Positions 1 to 5,744 of a DNA stretch of 9,889 nt are shown here, piece by piece. The DNA lies in contig CAYWOS010000063.1 of the NCBI GenBank assembly GCA_964459985.1, positions 1-9,889 of the forward strand, read 5' to 3'. The position numbers and the translations under genes were made by a program. Within the stretch, counting starts at the first letter, position 1. The number at the start of each line of letters is the position of its first letter. The notes below the pieces were generated by a model. The model made no database searches and was not told the origin of the DNA. It was given only the letters and a program-made list of their open reading frames with translations. Origin of the DNA: CAYWOS01 sp964459985. GTDB taxonomy: Bacteria > Bacillota > Clostridia > Christensenellales > Aristaeellaceae.

Positions 1-16
1 CATGGAAGCACCTCCT
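1..16 (-). promoter_or_regulatory. Shine-Dalgarno site and ATG of a possible gene leaving the window
   Basis: Read on the minus strand, AGGAGGT (16-10) is followed by six bases and an ATG at 3-1, an ideal ribosome binding site for a gene running off the left edge. In many Bacillota the gene after the YbxF-like L7Ae protein is rpsL, so rpsL is one guess, but only the start codon is visible. The same bases can also be read as the end of the peptide-like repeat described at 1-260 (frame ...NNYQEVLP). The site may therefore belong to the repeat and not to a gene. A second Shine-Dalgarno-like GGAGGAG with a GTG (40-38) lies just upstream in another frame. Confidence 0.4.
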
Positions 17-197
17 GATAATTGTTCGGAGCCGGTTCACGGTCTCCTCCTATAAAATCCCCGCAACCCTCGGAGATATATAGTCGTTGTTGTTCGCCCC
101 GGATTCGCTCAACGCACGCATAAACGGTCGCTTTTCCATTTCTGCTGTGTCGCTGCGACCTCGACGCAGCGCTGCTGCGCCTTCGGCCTTGCTCCTT

Positions 198-226
198 GCA
201 GAAACGAAAAATCGTCTCGTTTCTGC
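198..226. repeat. Inverted repeat, 10-bp stem
   Basis: GCAGAAACGA (198-207) and TCGTTTCTGC (217-226) are perfect inverse complements around a 9-base loop. It sits inside the presumed dispersed repeat downstream of the L7Ae-like gene and could fold in RNA from either strand. No T-tract follows on the minus strand, so I do not call it a terminator. Confidence 0.6.
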
Positions 227-238
227 ATCCGTTTCGCG

Positions 239-312
239 GAATCTTCGGCTCACGGATTTGGGGAGCCGGTGATTCGTCCACGGTTGAGATGAATCCTTGG
301 CTCACGGATTTG
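239..312. repeat. Direct repeat pair flanking the 3' end of the L7Ae-like gene
   Basis: The 22-base segments 239-260 and 291-312 match at 20 positions, including 14 identical bases in a row (GGCTCACGGATTTG at 247-260 and 299-312). The right copy contains the stop codon of the L7Ae-like gene (302-304). The last residues of that protein (TNTNP) are therefore partly encoded by repeat sequence, and the repeat may have altered the gene's end. Confidence 0.6.
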
Positions 313-589
313 TGTTCGTCGGCGTCGCTGCCGGGACATCCCCGATTTTGAGGATTCCCGCCGCCGCCGAGGGCACGTCGACGCGGCACATTTTGCCGAT
401 GTCGTCCATCGTGCGGTCGAGCGTGACGGGCAGGGCGGCTTCGTTCGCGGCGGAGATCAGCTCCTCGCGGATTTTCGGCGCGGCGTCGCTTGCGACGAAC
501 GCGCTTTCGAGCTTGCCCGCCCTGATCGCGCGGAGCGTCTGCCTTGCGCCGACCACCCGCATGGACGGGATTTTCAGCCTTTCGGACAT
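302..589 (-). CDS. ybxF: L7Ae/L30e-family RNA-binding protein, YbxF-like
   Basis: This is a 95-residue protein of the bacterial L7Ae/L30e family, small RNA-binding proteins whose relatives recognise kink-turns and are linked to the ribosome. The body matches the Bacillus YbxF pattern: VVGARQTLRAIRAGK near residues 12-26, then FVASDAAP (31-38), LPVTLDRTMDDIGKMC (53-68) and a closing SAAAGIL (74-80). YbxF is about 82 residues. The extra tail from residue 81 is Pro/Thr-rich and runs into a direct repeat, so it may be acquired. I chose ATG 589 because GAGG (600-597) lies seven bases upstream; an in-frame GTG at 622 has no such site. In many Bacillota the gene sits between rpoC and rpsL. Here it has its own strong promoter and its upstream neighbour is divergent, so the usual link to rpoC is broken. 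Confidence 0.85.
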   Translation of the reverse strand: MSERLKIPSMRVVGARQTLRAIRAGKLESAFVASDAAPKIREELISAANEAALPVTLDRTMDDIGKMCRVDVPSAAAGILKIGDVPAATPTNTNP

Positions 590-620
590 GCGCTCGCCTC
601 GCTTTGCCGGACATGAGAAC

Positions 621-648
621 ACAGTTGCCCGATAATACAGACAACTGT
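621..648. promoter_or_regulatory. Inverted repeat at the start of the ybxF-like transcript
   Basis: ACAGTTG (621-627) and CAACTGT (642-648) form a perfect 7-bp inverted repeat spaced by 14 bases. It begins 3 bp after the -10 box of the leftward promoter, and the predicted transcription start (about 645) falls within one arm. A DNA operator is therefore more likely than an RNA hairpin, although a start a few bases earlier would allow an RNA stem. Confidence 0.4.
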
Positions 649-651
649 ACC

Positions 652-680
652 ATCATATCATCGGTTTTCGCCGTTGTCAA
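652..680 (-). promoter_or_regulatory. Sigma-A type promoter for the ybxF-like gene
   Basis: On the minus strand, a consensus -35 TTGACA (680-675), a 17-bp spacer and a -10 TATGAT (657-652) precede the gene, placing the start near 645 and giving a leader of about 55 bases. It lies back to back with the rightward promoter at 755-783. The -35 box is embedded in the palindrome at 671-683. Confidence 0.8.
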
Positions 681-683
681 CGG
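671..683. promoter_or_regulatory. Palindrome over the leftward -35 box, possible operator
   Basis: CCGTTGTCAACGG is a perfect 6+1+6 palindrome that contains the whole TTGACA of the leftward promoter. A protein bound here would block RNA polymerase. It belongs to a wider cluster of CGGTTTT-like elements: 662-668 and 681-688 forward, 703-710 as AAAAACCG, and 725-730 as CGGTTT. The binding function is inferred. Confidence 0.4.
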
Positions 684-732
684 TTTTTGCGAAGATTAAA
701 AGAAAAACCGAAAATACGTAAAAACGGTTTGC

Positions 733-754
733 CGCGCGGCATGATCCCCGCGCG
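733..754. promoter_or_regulatory. GC-rich inverted repeat abutting the rightward -35 box
   Basis: CGCGCGG (733-739) and CCGCGCG (748-754) are perfect inverse complements spaced by 8 bases. The right arm ends exactly where TTGACA of the rightward promoter begins (755). Placement just upstream of a -35 box suits a regulator site, but GC-rich palindromes also arise by chance in this genome. Confidence 0.35.
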
Positions 755-783
755 TTGACATTTTCGCTTCCGTCCCTTATAAT
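755..783 (+). promoter_or_regulatory. Consensus sigma-A promoter of the AAA+ ATPase operon
   Basis: TTGACA (755-760) and TATAAT (778-783) are separated by exactly 17 bp, a perfect consensus promoter. Transcription should start near 790, leaving a GC-rich leader of about 170 bases before the AAA+ gene. I find no promoter or terminator in the short gaps downstream, so it probably drives all four genes up to the hairpin at 5238-5272. Confidence 0.88.
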
Positions 784-795
784 CGGATCAAGTCA

Positions 796-960
796 ATGCA
801 AACGGGGCCCGTCCGACGCGGCTTAAGACCGCGTGGCTCGCAAATCCGGCTGTCGGGCGATCCCGGGCGCGCCCGGCCGAACGCCGCAGCCCGCGCCCCG
901 ATCGCGCCGCGCCGGGGACGCCGCGCGCCGCTCTCCGCACGGAGGCTGAAAGGACTGTAA
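796..960 (+). CDS. Possible leader ORF upstream of the AAA+ ATPase
   Basis: An open frame of 54 codons runs from ATG 796 to TAA 958-960 and ends two bases before the ATG of the AAA+ gene, whose Shine-Dalgarno site lies inside its last codons. The predicted peptide is rich in Arg, Pro and Ala (it starts MQTGPVRRGLRPRG), which is what random GC-rich sequence tends to give. The ATG is only about six bases after the predicted transcription start, so translation would be nearly leaderless. It resembles nothing I know. The leader also holds a 6-bp hairpin (816-834) and a 14-base palindrome (863-876). A translated leader peptide, an RNA-level leader or plain chance are all open. Confidence 0.25.
   Translation: MQTGPVRRGLRPRGSQIRLSGDPGRARPNAAARAPIAPRRGRRAPLSARRLKGL
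816..834 (+). other. Leader hairpin in the AAA+ operon mRNA
   Basis: ACGCGG (816-821) pairs with CCGCGT (829-834) around a 7-base loop. A second GC palindrome, CCGGGCGCGCCCGG, lies at 863-876. Both fall in the long untranslated leader. No U-tract follows, so neither is an attenuator of the simple terminator type. Confidence 0.4.
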
Positions 961-962
961 GT

Positions 963-1997
963 ATGGCGGATTCGACATCGCGCAAGGATGAAATCATTTC
1001 GCTGCAAAACACCATCATGAACGATATGCTCCGGCAAAACCTGCGCTCGCTTGGCAGCGATCTCTGGGGCGCGCCCAAGCCGGACAAAGCGCCCGAAAAG
1101 CCAGCCGCGCAGGAGCAAAAGGCGGCCGCCGCGCCCGCCGGGCAAGCCGAAGCCGAAACGGAAGCGCCGCCCGAGGACATCGAGGATCTCAAAAAGGAAT
1201 TGCGCGACTACATCGGGCTGACCTCCGTCAAGGAAGAGGTGGACAGCCTGATCAACTGGATCAGCATCGGGAAAAAGCGCGCCGCGCTCGGCCTGCCGAC
1301 GCCCGATTTGTCGCTGCACATGGTCTTTTCGGGCAATCCCGGCACGGGCAAAACGATGATCGCGCGGCTCATGGCGCGCATCTACAAATCGCTGGGCGTG
1401 CTGTCCAAGGGTCAGCTTGTCGAGGTCGACCGCTCGGGCTTGGTCGCCGGGTTCGTCGGGCAGACGGCGATCAAAACGCAGGAGGCCGTCGAAAAGGCGA
1501 AGGGCGGCGTGTTGTTCATCGACGAGGCGTATTCGCTGACGTTTCAGACAAGCCCGGGCGACTTCGGGCAGGAGGCGGTCAACACCGTCCTCAAGGCGAT
1601 GGAGGACAACCGCGACGATCTGGTGGTCATCGCGGCGGGCTATACCGAGCTGATGGAGGAATTCGTCCACTCGAACCCCGGCCTCGAATCGCGCTTCAAC
1701 CGCTTTCTGTTCTTCCCCGACTACACGGTGGACGAAATGATGGCGATCTTTGACATGCGCTGCGGCAAGGGCGGCTATACGCTGTCGCCCGACGCGCGGG
1801 ACGAACTGCGCGATATCCTGACCGCCGCGAGCGGGAATATCGCGGGGTTCGGCAACGCGCGCGGCGTGCGCAACCTGTTCGAGCGCGCCATCGCCGAGCA
1901 AGCCGACCGCCTCGCCGCCTCGCGGGAGGAACTGACGCGCGACAACCTAATGACCATCACGGCGGACGATCTCGTCAACGGCAAAGAAAAGCCGTAA
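963..1997 (+). CDS. AAA+ ATPase of the SpoVK/CbbX type
   Basis: This 344-residue cytoplasmic ATPase belongs to the CbbX/SpoVK/EccA branch of AAA+ proteins, ring-forming remodellers that use ATP to change the shape of partner proteins. Residues 1-70 carry a helical start and an Ala/Pro/Glu-rich linker; the AAA+ module fills the rest. Visible are Walker A GNPGTGKT (124-131), pore-loop-like GFVGQT (163-168), Walker B VLFIDEAY (183-190), a sensor-1 region VVIAAGY (221-227), an arginine finger in LESRF (R244) and a sensor-2 region GNARGVRN (297-304). All key residues are present. AAAGGA (949-954) eight bases before ATG supports the start. It is the first gene of the operon, just ahead of an exported protein. 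SpoVK itself is a sporulation protein, but nothing here shows a sporulation role, and no Rubisco or type VII secretion gene is nearby. Confidence 0.88.
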   Translation: MADSTSRKDEIISLQNTIMNDMLRQNLRSLGSDLWGAPKPDKAPEKPAAQEQKAAAAPAGQAEAETEAPPEDIEDLKKELRDYIGLTSVKEEVDSLINWISIGKKRAALGLPTPDLSLHMVFSGNPGTGKTMIARLMARIYKSLGVLSKGQLVEVDRSGLVAGFVGQTAIKTQEAVEKAKGGVLFIDEAYSLTFQTSPGDFGQEAVNTVLKAMEDNRDDLVVIAAGYTELMEEFVHSNPGLESRFNRFLFFPDYTVDEMMAIFDMRCGKGGYTLSPDARDELRDILTAASGNIAGFGNARGVRNLFERAIAEQADRLAASREELTRDNLMTITADDLVNGKEKP

Positions 1998-2063
1998 CGC
2001 GCGCCGTCCGGGATCGACCCTTCCCCGAATCATCCGGCGATCAATATGAAGGAGGCTGCCTTT

Positions 2064-3638
2064 ATGAAGAAGCGGTATCTGATGCCCCTGACGCTGCTGC
2101 TGCTTTGCCTCATCCCCGCCGCGCTGGCGCTGACCGCCGAGGGCGATTACGTCGCGATCCCCGAGGAGGGCGTCAAGGTCTTCCTCAAGGACAGCGCCGA
2201 GTGGACGATCGTGACGGCGGACAACCTTGACGAGCACATCGATCTCATTCTCTCGCGCGGCGAAACCGAGGAAAACGCGCGGATGCGCTATGCCGAGGGC
2301 AGCGTGGTCTTCGAGGCGTTTCACGAGCATTTCCCCGACGGGCGCATCCGGCTGGAGGCGTTTGAGAACGCCGGAACGCGCAATGTGTGGCATCTGGATG
2401 ATTTGTCGCTGGGGAAGCTCGACGCGCTGACCAAATCCATGAAGGAAGACTTGTTCTGCGGGCGGTACCGGATGCTCCGCGTCAGTGCGTACCGGAGCAG
2501 AAAAGTAAGGCGCGACATCATCGGCTCGATGATTACCAACCCGCCTTACCAGTACGAATCCGGCATGTATTCCCTTTGCTACTACAATGGGAAAGCGTAC
2601 ATGTATTCGTACGCGCAGTCCACCATCGCAAGCGCCGCCAGACACCTGAACCCGACGGAATTAATGGATGACATCACGACATACGCCCATGTCGGCTTCG
2701 AGGGCTCCTTCGGCTGGGCGGGTTTCTTCGTGATCGGCGAGCGCCTGACGCCCGTCGCCGATCTCAGCCACGACGACGAGCGCCTGATCCTGAACGCGCA
2801 TTCGGGCACGTACAAAATGATGGGCGGGACGGAAAAGCTCGCCTCGGTGTTCGTATCGCTCGACGGCGTCGAAACCAAGGCGAAGGTGGACGACGAGGCG
2901 AAGTATGCCTGCGAGGTCACGCTGACGCCCGGCGACAACAAGATCGTTTCCTATGCCGACAAAAAGGACATGCGGCAAAACTCGCTCACGCGGGTGATTC
3001 CCGTGGACGACGGCAAGGCGGCGCTCGAGCTGACCGACGTCCCCTTTGGCTATGTCGATCGCTCGAAAATCATCGTAAGCGGCATCACAACGCCGGGCGC
3101 GAGCGTGCAATTGCGGATCGACGGCGGCGATATCATCGAGGCCGAGGTCGATCAAAAGGGCAAGTTCAAGGAGAAGCTGACCGCCGCCGACTGGGAGGAG
3201 CACACGCTCACCGTCACCGTGCACGAGGAAGGGCTCGAGGATCTGATCGCCGAATACCCCTTCTGCCCGGAATACGCCGACGCGCAGAAGGGCATTTACG
3301 CCTTCAACAAGGTGCGCGACAAGGAGATCCTCGGGCTGGAGATCGTGAAAGATCCCGCCGCGTATATCGATAAAAAGGTTCTTGTGATCGCCAAAGTGAC
3401 CGAAGTGACCTATGGCGACGGCCTGATGACCATGCTGGCGCAGGTGGAAAGAGGGAACGGCTACTGGGGCGGCGAGAGCTACAACGGCGGCGCGATTTAC
3501 TTCGTTTCGGACAGCTATCTGGACGACGTTGTGAGCGTGGGCTCGGTCATCAACGTTTACGGCGTCGTTCTGGAGCCGTCGATGACCGAACCGCCGGTCG
3601 CCCGCATGAGCGTGGAGTATGTTTCGTACTACAAATAA
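2064..3638 (+). CDS. Exported protein with Ig-like and OB-fold-like regions, function unknown
   Basis: A 524-residue protein that I cannot assign to a named family. The start at 2064 is chosen over ATG 2046 because GGAGG (2051-2055) sits eight bases upstream and the N-terminus is then a clean Sec signal peptide: MKKR, a Leu-rich core (9-17), and likely cleavage after ALA (22) or LTA (25). There is no lipobox, C-terminal anchor or LPXTG motif, so it is probably secreted or loosely held at the cell surface. About 26-225 is an unassigned region. About 245-395 contains beta-rich segments resembling bacterial Ig-like domains, with the signature SGITTPGASVQL (339-350). About 424-524 resembles an OB-fold, with D-x-x-x-Y-x-D-K-K-V near 430-439 and GSVINVYGVV (493-502). 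It follows the AAA+ gene by 66 bp and precedes the epimerase gene by 10 bp, so it is probably co-transcribed with both. Confidence 0.8.
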   Translation: MKKRYLMPLTLLLLCLIPAALALTAEGDYVAIPEEGVKVFLKDSAEWTIVTADNLDEHIDLILSRGETEENARMRYAEGSVVFEAFHEHFPDGRIRLEAFENAGTRNVWHLDDLSLGKLDALTKSMKEDLFCGRYRMLRVSAYRSRKVRRDIIGSMITNPPYQYESGMYSLCYYNGKAYMYSYAQSTIASAARHLNPTELMDDITTYAHVGFEGSFGWAGFFVIGERLTPVADLSHDDERLILNAHSGTYKMMGGTEKLASVFVSLDGVETKAKVDDEAKYACEVTLTPGDNKIVSYADKKDMRQNSLTRVIPVDDGKAALELTDVPFGYVDRSKIIVSGITTPGASVQLRIDGGDIIEAEVDQKGKFKEKLTAADWEEHTLTVTVHEEGLEDLIAEYPFCPEYADAQKGIYAFNKVRDKEILGLEIVKDPAAYIDKKVLVIAKVTEVTYGDGLMTMLAQVERGNGYWGGESYNGGAIYFVSDSYLDDVVSVGSVINVYGVVLEPSMTEPPVARMSVEYVSYYK

Positions 3639-3648
3639 GGAGACAGCC

Positions 3649-4476
3649 ATGAGAATATCGGTATTTTATCAGCATATCGCGGAAGCGCAAAAGCAGACGG
3701 GGCGCGCGATGCGCGATGTGCTCGCCGAGGTCGCGGCGCTCGGCATTCAGGGCGTCGAAATGGATTTTGCCTCGCTGACGGCGGAGGACGCGCTGCCGGA
3801 CAGGCTGCGCGGGGCGGGGCTTGACATCTGCGCGATCAACGGGTTCTTTGATTTCGGGCACGACAGCCAGGCGCAGCCGGGCTATGCCATGATCGACGAA
3901 GCCGCGCGGCTGGGCGTCGCGCGCGTGCTGGTCGTGCCGGGCTTCATACGGCCGGGCGAAACAATCGATCAGGTGCTGCCCGGCATGATGTCGGCGCTGC
4001 GCGATCTTTGCGCGTATGCCGGGGCGTTGGGCGTTTCCGTCGGCATCGAGGATTTCGACGCCCGCGAAGCGCCGTATTCGACGGTCGGACAGCTGCACCG
4101 TTTCTTTGACGCCGTGCCGGCGCTCAAGTGCGTGTTCGACACCGGCAATTTCATCTATTCGGAGGAGGACGCGGTTGAGGCATACGCCTCGCTGCGCGGG
4201 CATGTGACGGCGGCGCACCTCAAGGATCGCTCGCCTGTCTGCCTGACGCGCGGCGATCAGCCGATCGAGTCGATCATGGGGCGCAGGCTCTATCCCGCGC
4301 CCGTGGGCGGCGGATGCCTGCCGATCCTCGAGCTGCTGCGCGCGCTGCGCCGCGACGGATTGAGCGGCGATCTCGCCATCGAGCATTTCGGCGCGGCCGA
4401 TCAGATGAGCTACATCCGCGCCTCCGCCGCGTGGCTGAAAACGGCGTGGGACATGGCGGAAAAGGAGGAATCCTAA
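3649..4476 (+). CDS. Sugar phosphate isomerase/epimerase (xylose isomerase-like TIM barrel)
   Basis: A 275-residue protein of the xylose isomerase-like TIM-barrel superfamily (AP endonuclease 2 fold), whose members isomerise or epimerise sugars and related polyols with a divalent metal. The strand-end metal ligands typical of the family are visible: E134 in VGIEDF, D164 in CVFDTGN, H190 in AAHLKD and E245 in LAIEHFG. LGIQGVEMDF (31-40) is the usual early barrel strand. The length is normal for the family. AAGGAGA (3637-3643) overlaps the end of the preceding stop codon and lies five bases before the ATG, which rules out the upstream in-frame ATG at 3619. The exact substrate cannot be read from sequence. 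No sugar transporter or kinase is in view to suggest one. Confidence 0.85.
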   Translation: MRISVFYQHIAEAQKQTGRAMRDVLAEVAALGIQGVEMDFASLTAEDALPDRLRGAGLDICAINGFFDFGHDSQAQPGYAMIDEAARLGVARVLVVPGFIRPGETIDQVLPGMMSALRDLCAYAGALGVSVGIEDFDAREAPYSTVGQLHRFFDAVPALKCVFDTGNFIYSEEDAVEAYASLRGHVTAAHLKDRSPVCLTRGDQPIESIMGRRLYPAPVGGGCLPILELLRALRRDGLSGDLAIEHFGAADQMSYIRASAAWLKTAWDMAEKEES

Positions 4477-5051
4477 TGATTTATGAAGGGAAAACCATCA
4501 CGCTCAAGGACGGGCGCGCCTGCCGTCTGCGCGCGCCGCGCGCCTCGGACGCCGAGGAAATGAACCGCTTTATCAAAACGATATCGGGCGAAACGCCCTA
4601 TATTCTGCGCACGCCCGAGGAATGCACCGAAACGCTCGAGCAGGAAACGCGCTTCCTCGAGGGCACGCTGTCCTCGCCCGACTGCATGATGATCATCGCC
4701 GAAACGGACGACGGGATCGCGGGCAACTGCCAGATCAATTTCAAATCGCGCGTCAAGGAGAAGCACCGCGCTTCGGTCGGCATCGGGCTGTACAAAAAGT
4801 ATTGGGGACTGGGCATCGGCACGGCGCTGCTCAGCGAATTGGTGGAAGCGGCGCGCGCGCGCGGCGTCACGCAGGTGGAGCTGCAGCACATCGAGGGCAA
4901 TTTCCGCGCCCGCGCGCTGTATGAAAAGGTCGGTTTCCGCATCGTCGGCGAACTGCCCAACGCCATCCGTCTGACCGACGGCACAATGCTCAAGCTCTAT
5001 CAGATGGTTTTGCCGCTCGCGCCCGCCCCGCAAACCGACGCCGAAGGATAG
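4476..5051 (+). CDS. GNAT-family N-acetyltransferase
   Basis: A 191-residue GNAT acetyltransferase that would transfer an acetyl group from acetyl-CoA to an amine. The acetyl-CoA pyrophosphate loop is clear in motif A, VGIGLYKKYWGLGIGTAL (101-118, Q/R-x-x-G-x-G/A form WGLGIG). Motif B has N142, then ARALYEKVGF (145-154) with the usual Tyr. The order and spacing fit RimJ/RimL-like members. The ATG overlaps the preceding TAA by one base (TAATG), and AGGAGG (4463-4468) lies seven bases upstream inside the epimerase gene, so translation is probably coupled. A longer in-frame start at 4314 would lie wholly inside the epimerase gene and is unlikely. The substrate is unknown; small molecules, antibiotics and protein N-termini are all possible. 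Confidence 0.88.
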   Translation: MIYEGKTITLKDGRACRLRAPRASDAEEMNRFIKTISGETPYILRTPEECTETLEQETRFLEGTLSSPDCMMIIAETDDGIAGNCQINFKSRVKEKHRASVGIGLYKKYWGLGIGTALLSELVEAARARGVTQVELQHIEGNFRARALYEKVGFRIVGELPNAIRLTDGTMLKLYQMVLPLAPAPQTDAEG

Positions 5052-5057
5052 GGAAGA

Positions 5058-5210
5058 TTGAACGGCGCGGCTTTCAAACCCGAGTCCCCGACCGAGCCGT
5101 CCCTTACGCCGATCTCAAGGGAATGCATGAAGCGCTTCCGCATAACAGCGGACAAAACGGGCGCGGGAACGCCGCTTGACCAACAGCAAAACGGCGGCGC
5201 GGGCATGTGA
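5058..5210 (+). repeat. Short TTG-initiated ORF, probably part of a dispersed repeat
   Basis: Six bases after the GNAT stop, a frame of 50 codons runs from TTG 5058 to TGA 5208-5210, with GGGAAG just ahead of the TTG as a weak ribosome site. The peptide starts LNGAAFKPESPTEPSL and ends DQQQNGGAGM, with no recognisable domain. The antisense frame is also open, giving ...GDSGLKAAPFN. I recall peptides like both readings scattered in gut Clostridia genomes, which points to a DNA or RNA repeat and not a gene, but that is unverified memory. It leads straight into the hairpin at 5214-5286 and may form one unit with it. Confidence 0.4.
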
Positions 5211-5213
5211 CGG

Positions 5214-5286
5214 CTACATAAGGAAGTACATAATAGTACCCGCCGAAAAGAAAGCTTTCCTTTTCGGCGGGTATTGCTTTATGTAG
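5214..5286 (+). repeat. Nested inverted repeat around the hairpin
   Basis: CTACATAA (5214-5221) and TTATGTAG (5279-5286) are perfect inverse complements that enclose the strong 13-bp stem at 5238-5272. The left interval also contains GTAC...GTAC. The nested architecture is more elaborate than a plain terminator and resembles a small palindromic repeat element. Confidence 0.5.
5238..5272 (+). terminator. Strong hairpin, probable terminator of the AAA+ operon
   Basis: ACCCGCCGAAAAG (5238-5250) pairs perfectly with CTTTTCGGCGGGT (5260-5272) around a 9-base loop. It lies after the last gene of the plus-strand operon, where a terminator is expected. The tail (ATTGCTTT) is only moderately T-rich, so termination may be imperfect, and the hairpin may belong to a repeat. 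It could also act on leftward transcription. Confidence 0.6.
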
Positions 5287-5355
5287 GATGATGCGCATAA
5301 CTATCCGGATAAACGGGAATTCTGCGGGGTGCAAGTTTTTACTCAAAACACAAAG

Positions 5356-5670
5356 TCAGTGTTCGATAATGAAAGTCCATTGTGGTAGCAATTCCTTTGG
5401 CATAAGTTCAGAAAGACGAGTAGCATCTCTCAATAGGTTCTTATTGTGTAAATCAAAGAAGAAAAACTCTCCTTTTCCATCATTATACCCAAGTTGAAAT
5501 TCTATTTCTTTCTAGAAATACGGAAAAACCGGCTTCAATTCTTTATCTACAGCTTCAACGACGGACATTCCATCAGTTTTAGACTTTTCGATTATCCATG
5601 TTTCATTTTCAGCAAACCATTGCCAAAAAATAATCATGGCCTTTTCGTCCGCTTCTTTTCCAAAAAACAT
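5356..5670 (-). pseudogene. Small gene interrupted by an in-frame TAG, in an AT-rich island
   Basis: From ATG 5670, with a very good site GGGGGAGGA (5686-5678) seven bases upstream, a 52-residue frame starts MFFGKEADEK, contains FWQWFAENE (15-23) and ends VFPYF at TAG 5514-5512. The same frame continues directly for 51 residues: EIEFQLGYNDGKGEFFFFD, then LHNKNLLRDA, LSELMPKE and a closing QWTFIIEH before TGA 5358-5356. The joined protein of about 104 residues has the look of a small cytosolic family in which FWxWF is followed by an EFxxG...EFFFF strand pair and a final W-x-F. I recall such proteins but cannot name the family. One base change (for example AAG or CAG to TAG) explains the break; sequencing error or stop-codon readthrough are alternatives. 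G+C is about 35% here against 65-70% in neighbouring genes, suggesting acquisition from elsewhere. Confidence 0.75.
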
Positions 5671-5744
5671 AAGTAATCCTCCCCCACAAATCCCGATTTG
5701 TCGCTCCGTCATTCCGCCTGTCTCATGCTTAAGCAAACAGGCAA

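Larger units (their letters stand above)
1..260 (-). repeat. Probable dispersed intergenic repeat with peptide-coding character
   Basis: This segment between the L7Ae-like gene and the left edge does not look like a normal gene, yet it is structured. On the minus strand a frame open from GTG at 253 contains a stretch beginning MEKRPFMRALSESGANNN (from about 136) and ends at TAG 52-50. If two bases are dropped from TATATATC near 78-85, the frame continues through TAG as ...DYISEGCGDFIGGDREP and ...NNYQEVLP to the edge. I recall very similar short peptides being predicted repeatedly in gut Clostridia, which suggests a dispersed repeat; this is memory and not a search. The unit also holds a 10-bp hairpin (198-226) and GC-rich palindromic stretches. 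Its exact ends are unknown. Confidence 0.5.

Noticed and set aside
590..650. Kink-turn in the ybxF-like leader that would let the L7Ae protein regulate itself
   Set aside because: I looked for the C-stem, three-base bulge and tandem G-A pairs and could not find them. The inverted repeat there overlaps the predicted transcription start and better suits a DNA operator.
777..1901. Long open frame (about 374 codons) on the minus strand opposite the AAA+ gene
   Set aside because: It is the antisense shadow of a gene with clear AAA+ motifs; its Arg/His-rich composition and lack of any domain fit an artefact of high G+C.
2661..4386. Two long minus-strand open frames (2661-3650, 3550-4386) opposite the exported protein and the epimerase
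   Set aside because: Both overlap well-supported plus-strand genes with ribosome sites and conserved motifs, and their translations show no recognisable family.
5717..5741. Hairpin CCTGT...ACAGG around TGCTTAAGCA as a terminator for the Nudix gene
   Set aside because: The outer stem is only 5 bp, the inner part is interrupted, and no T-tract follows on the minus strand.
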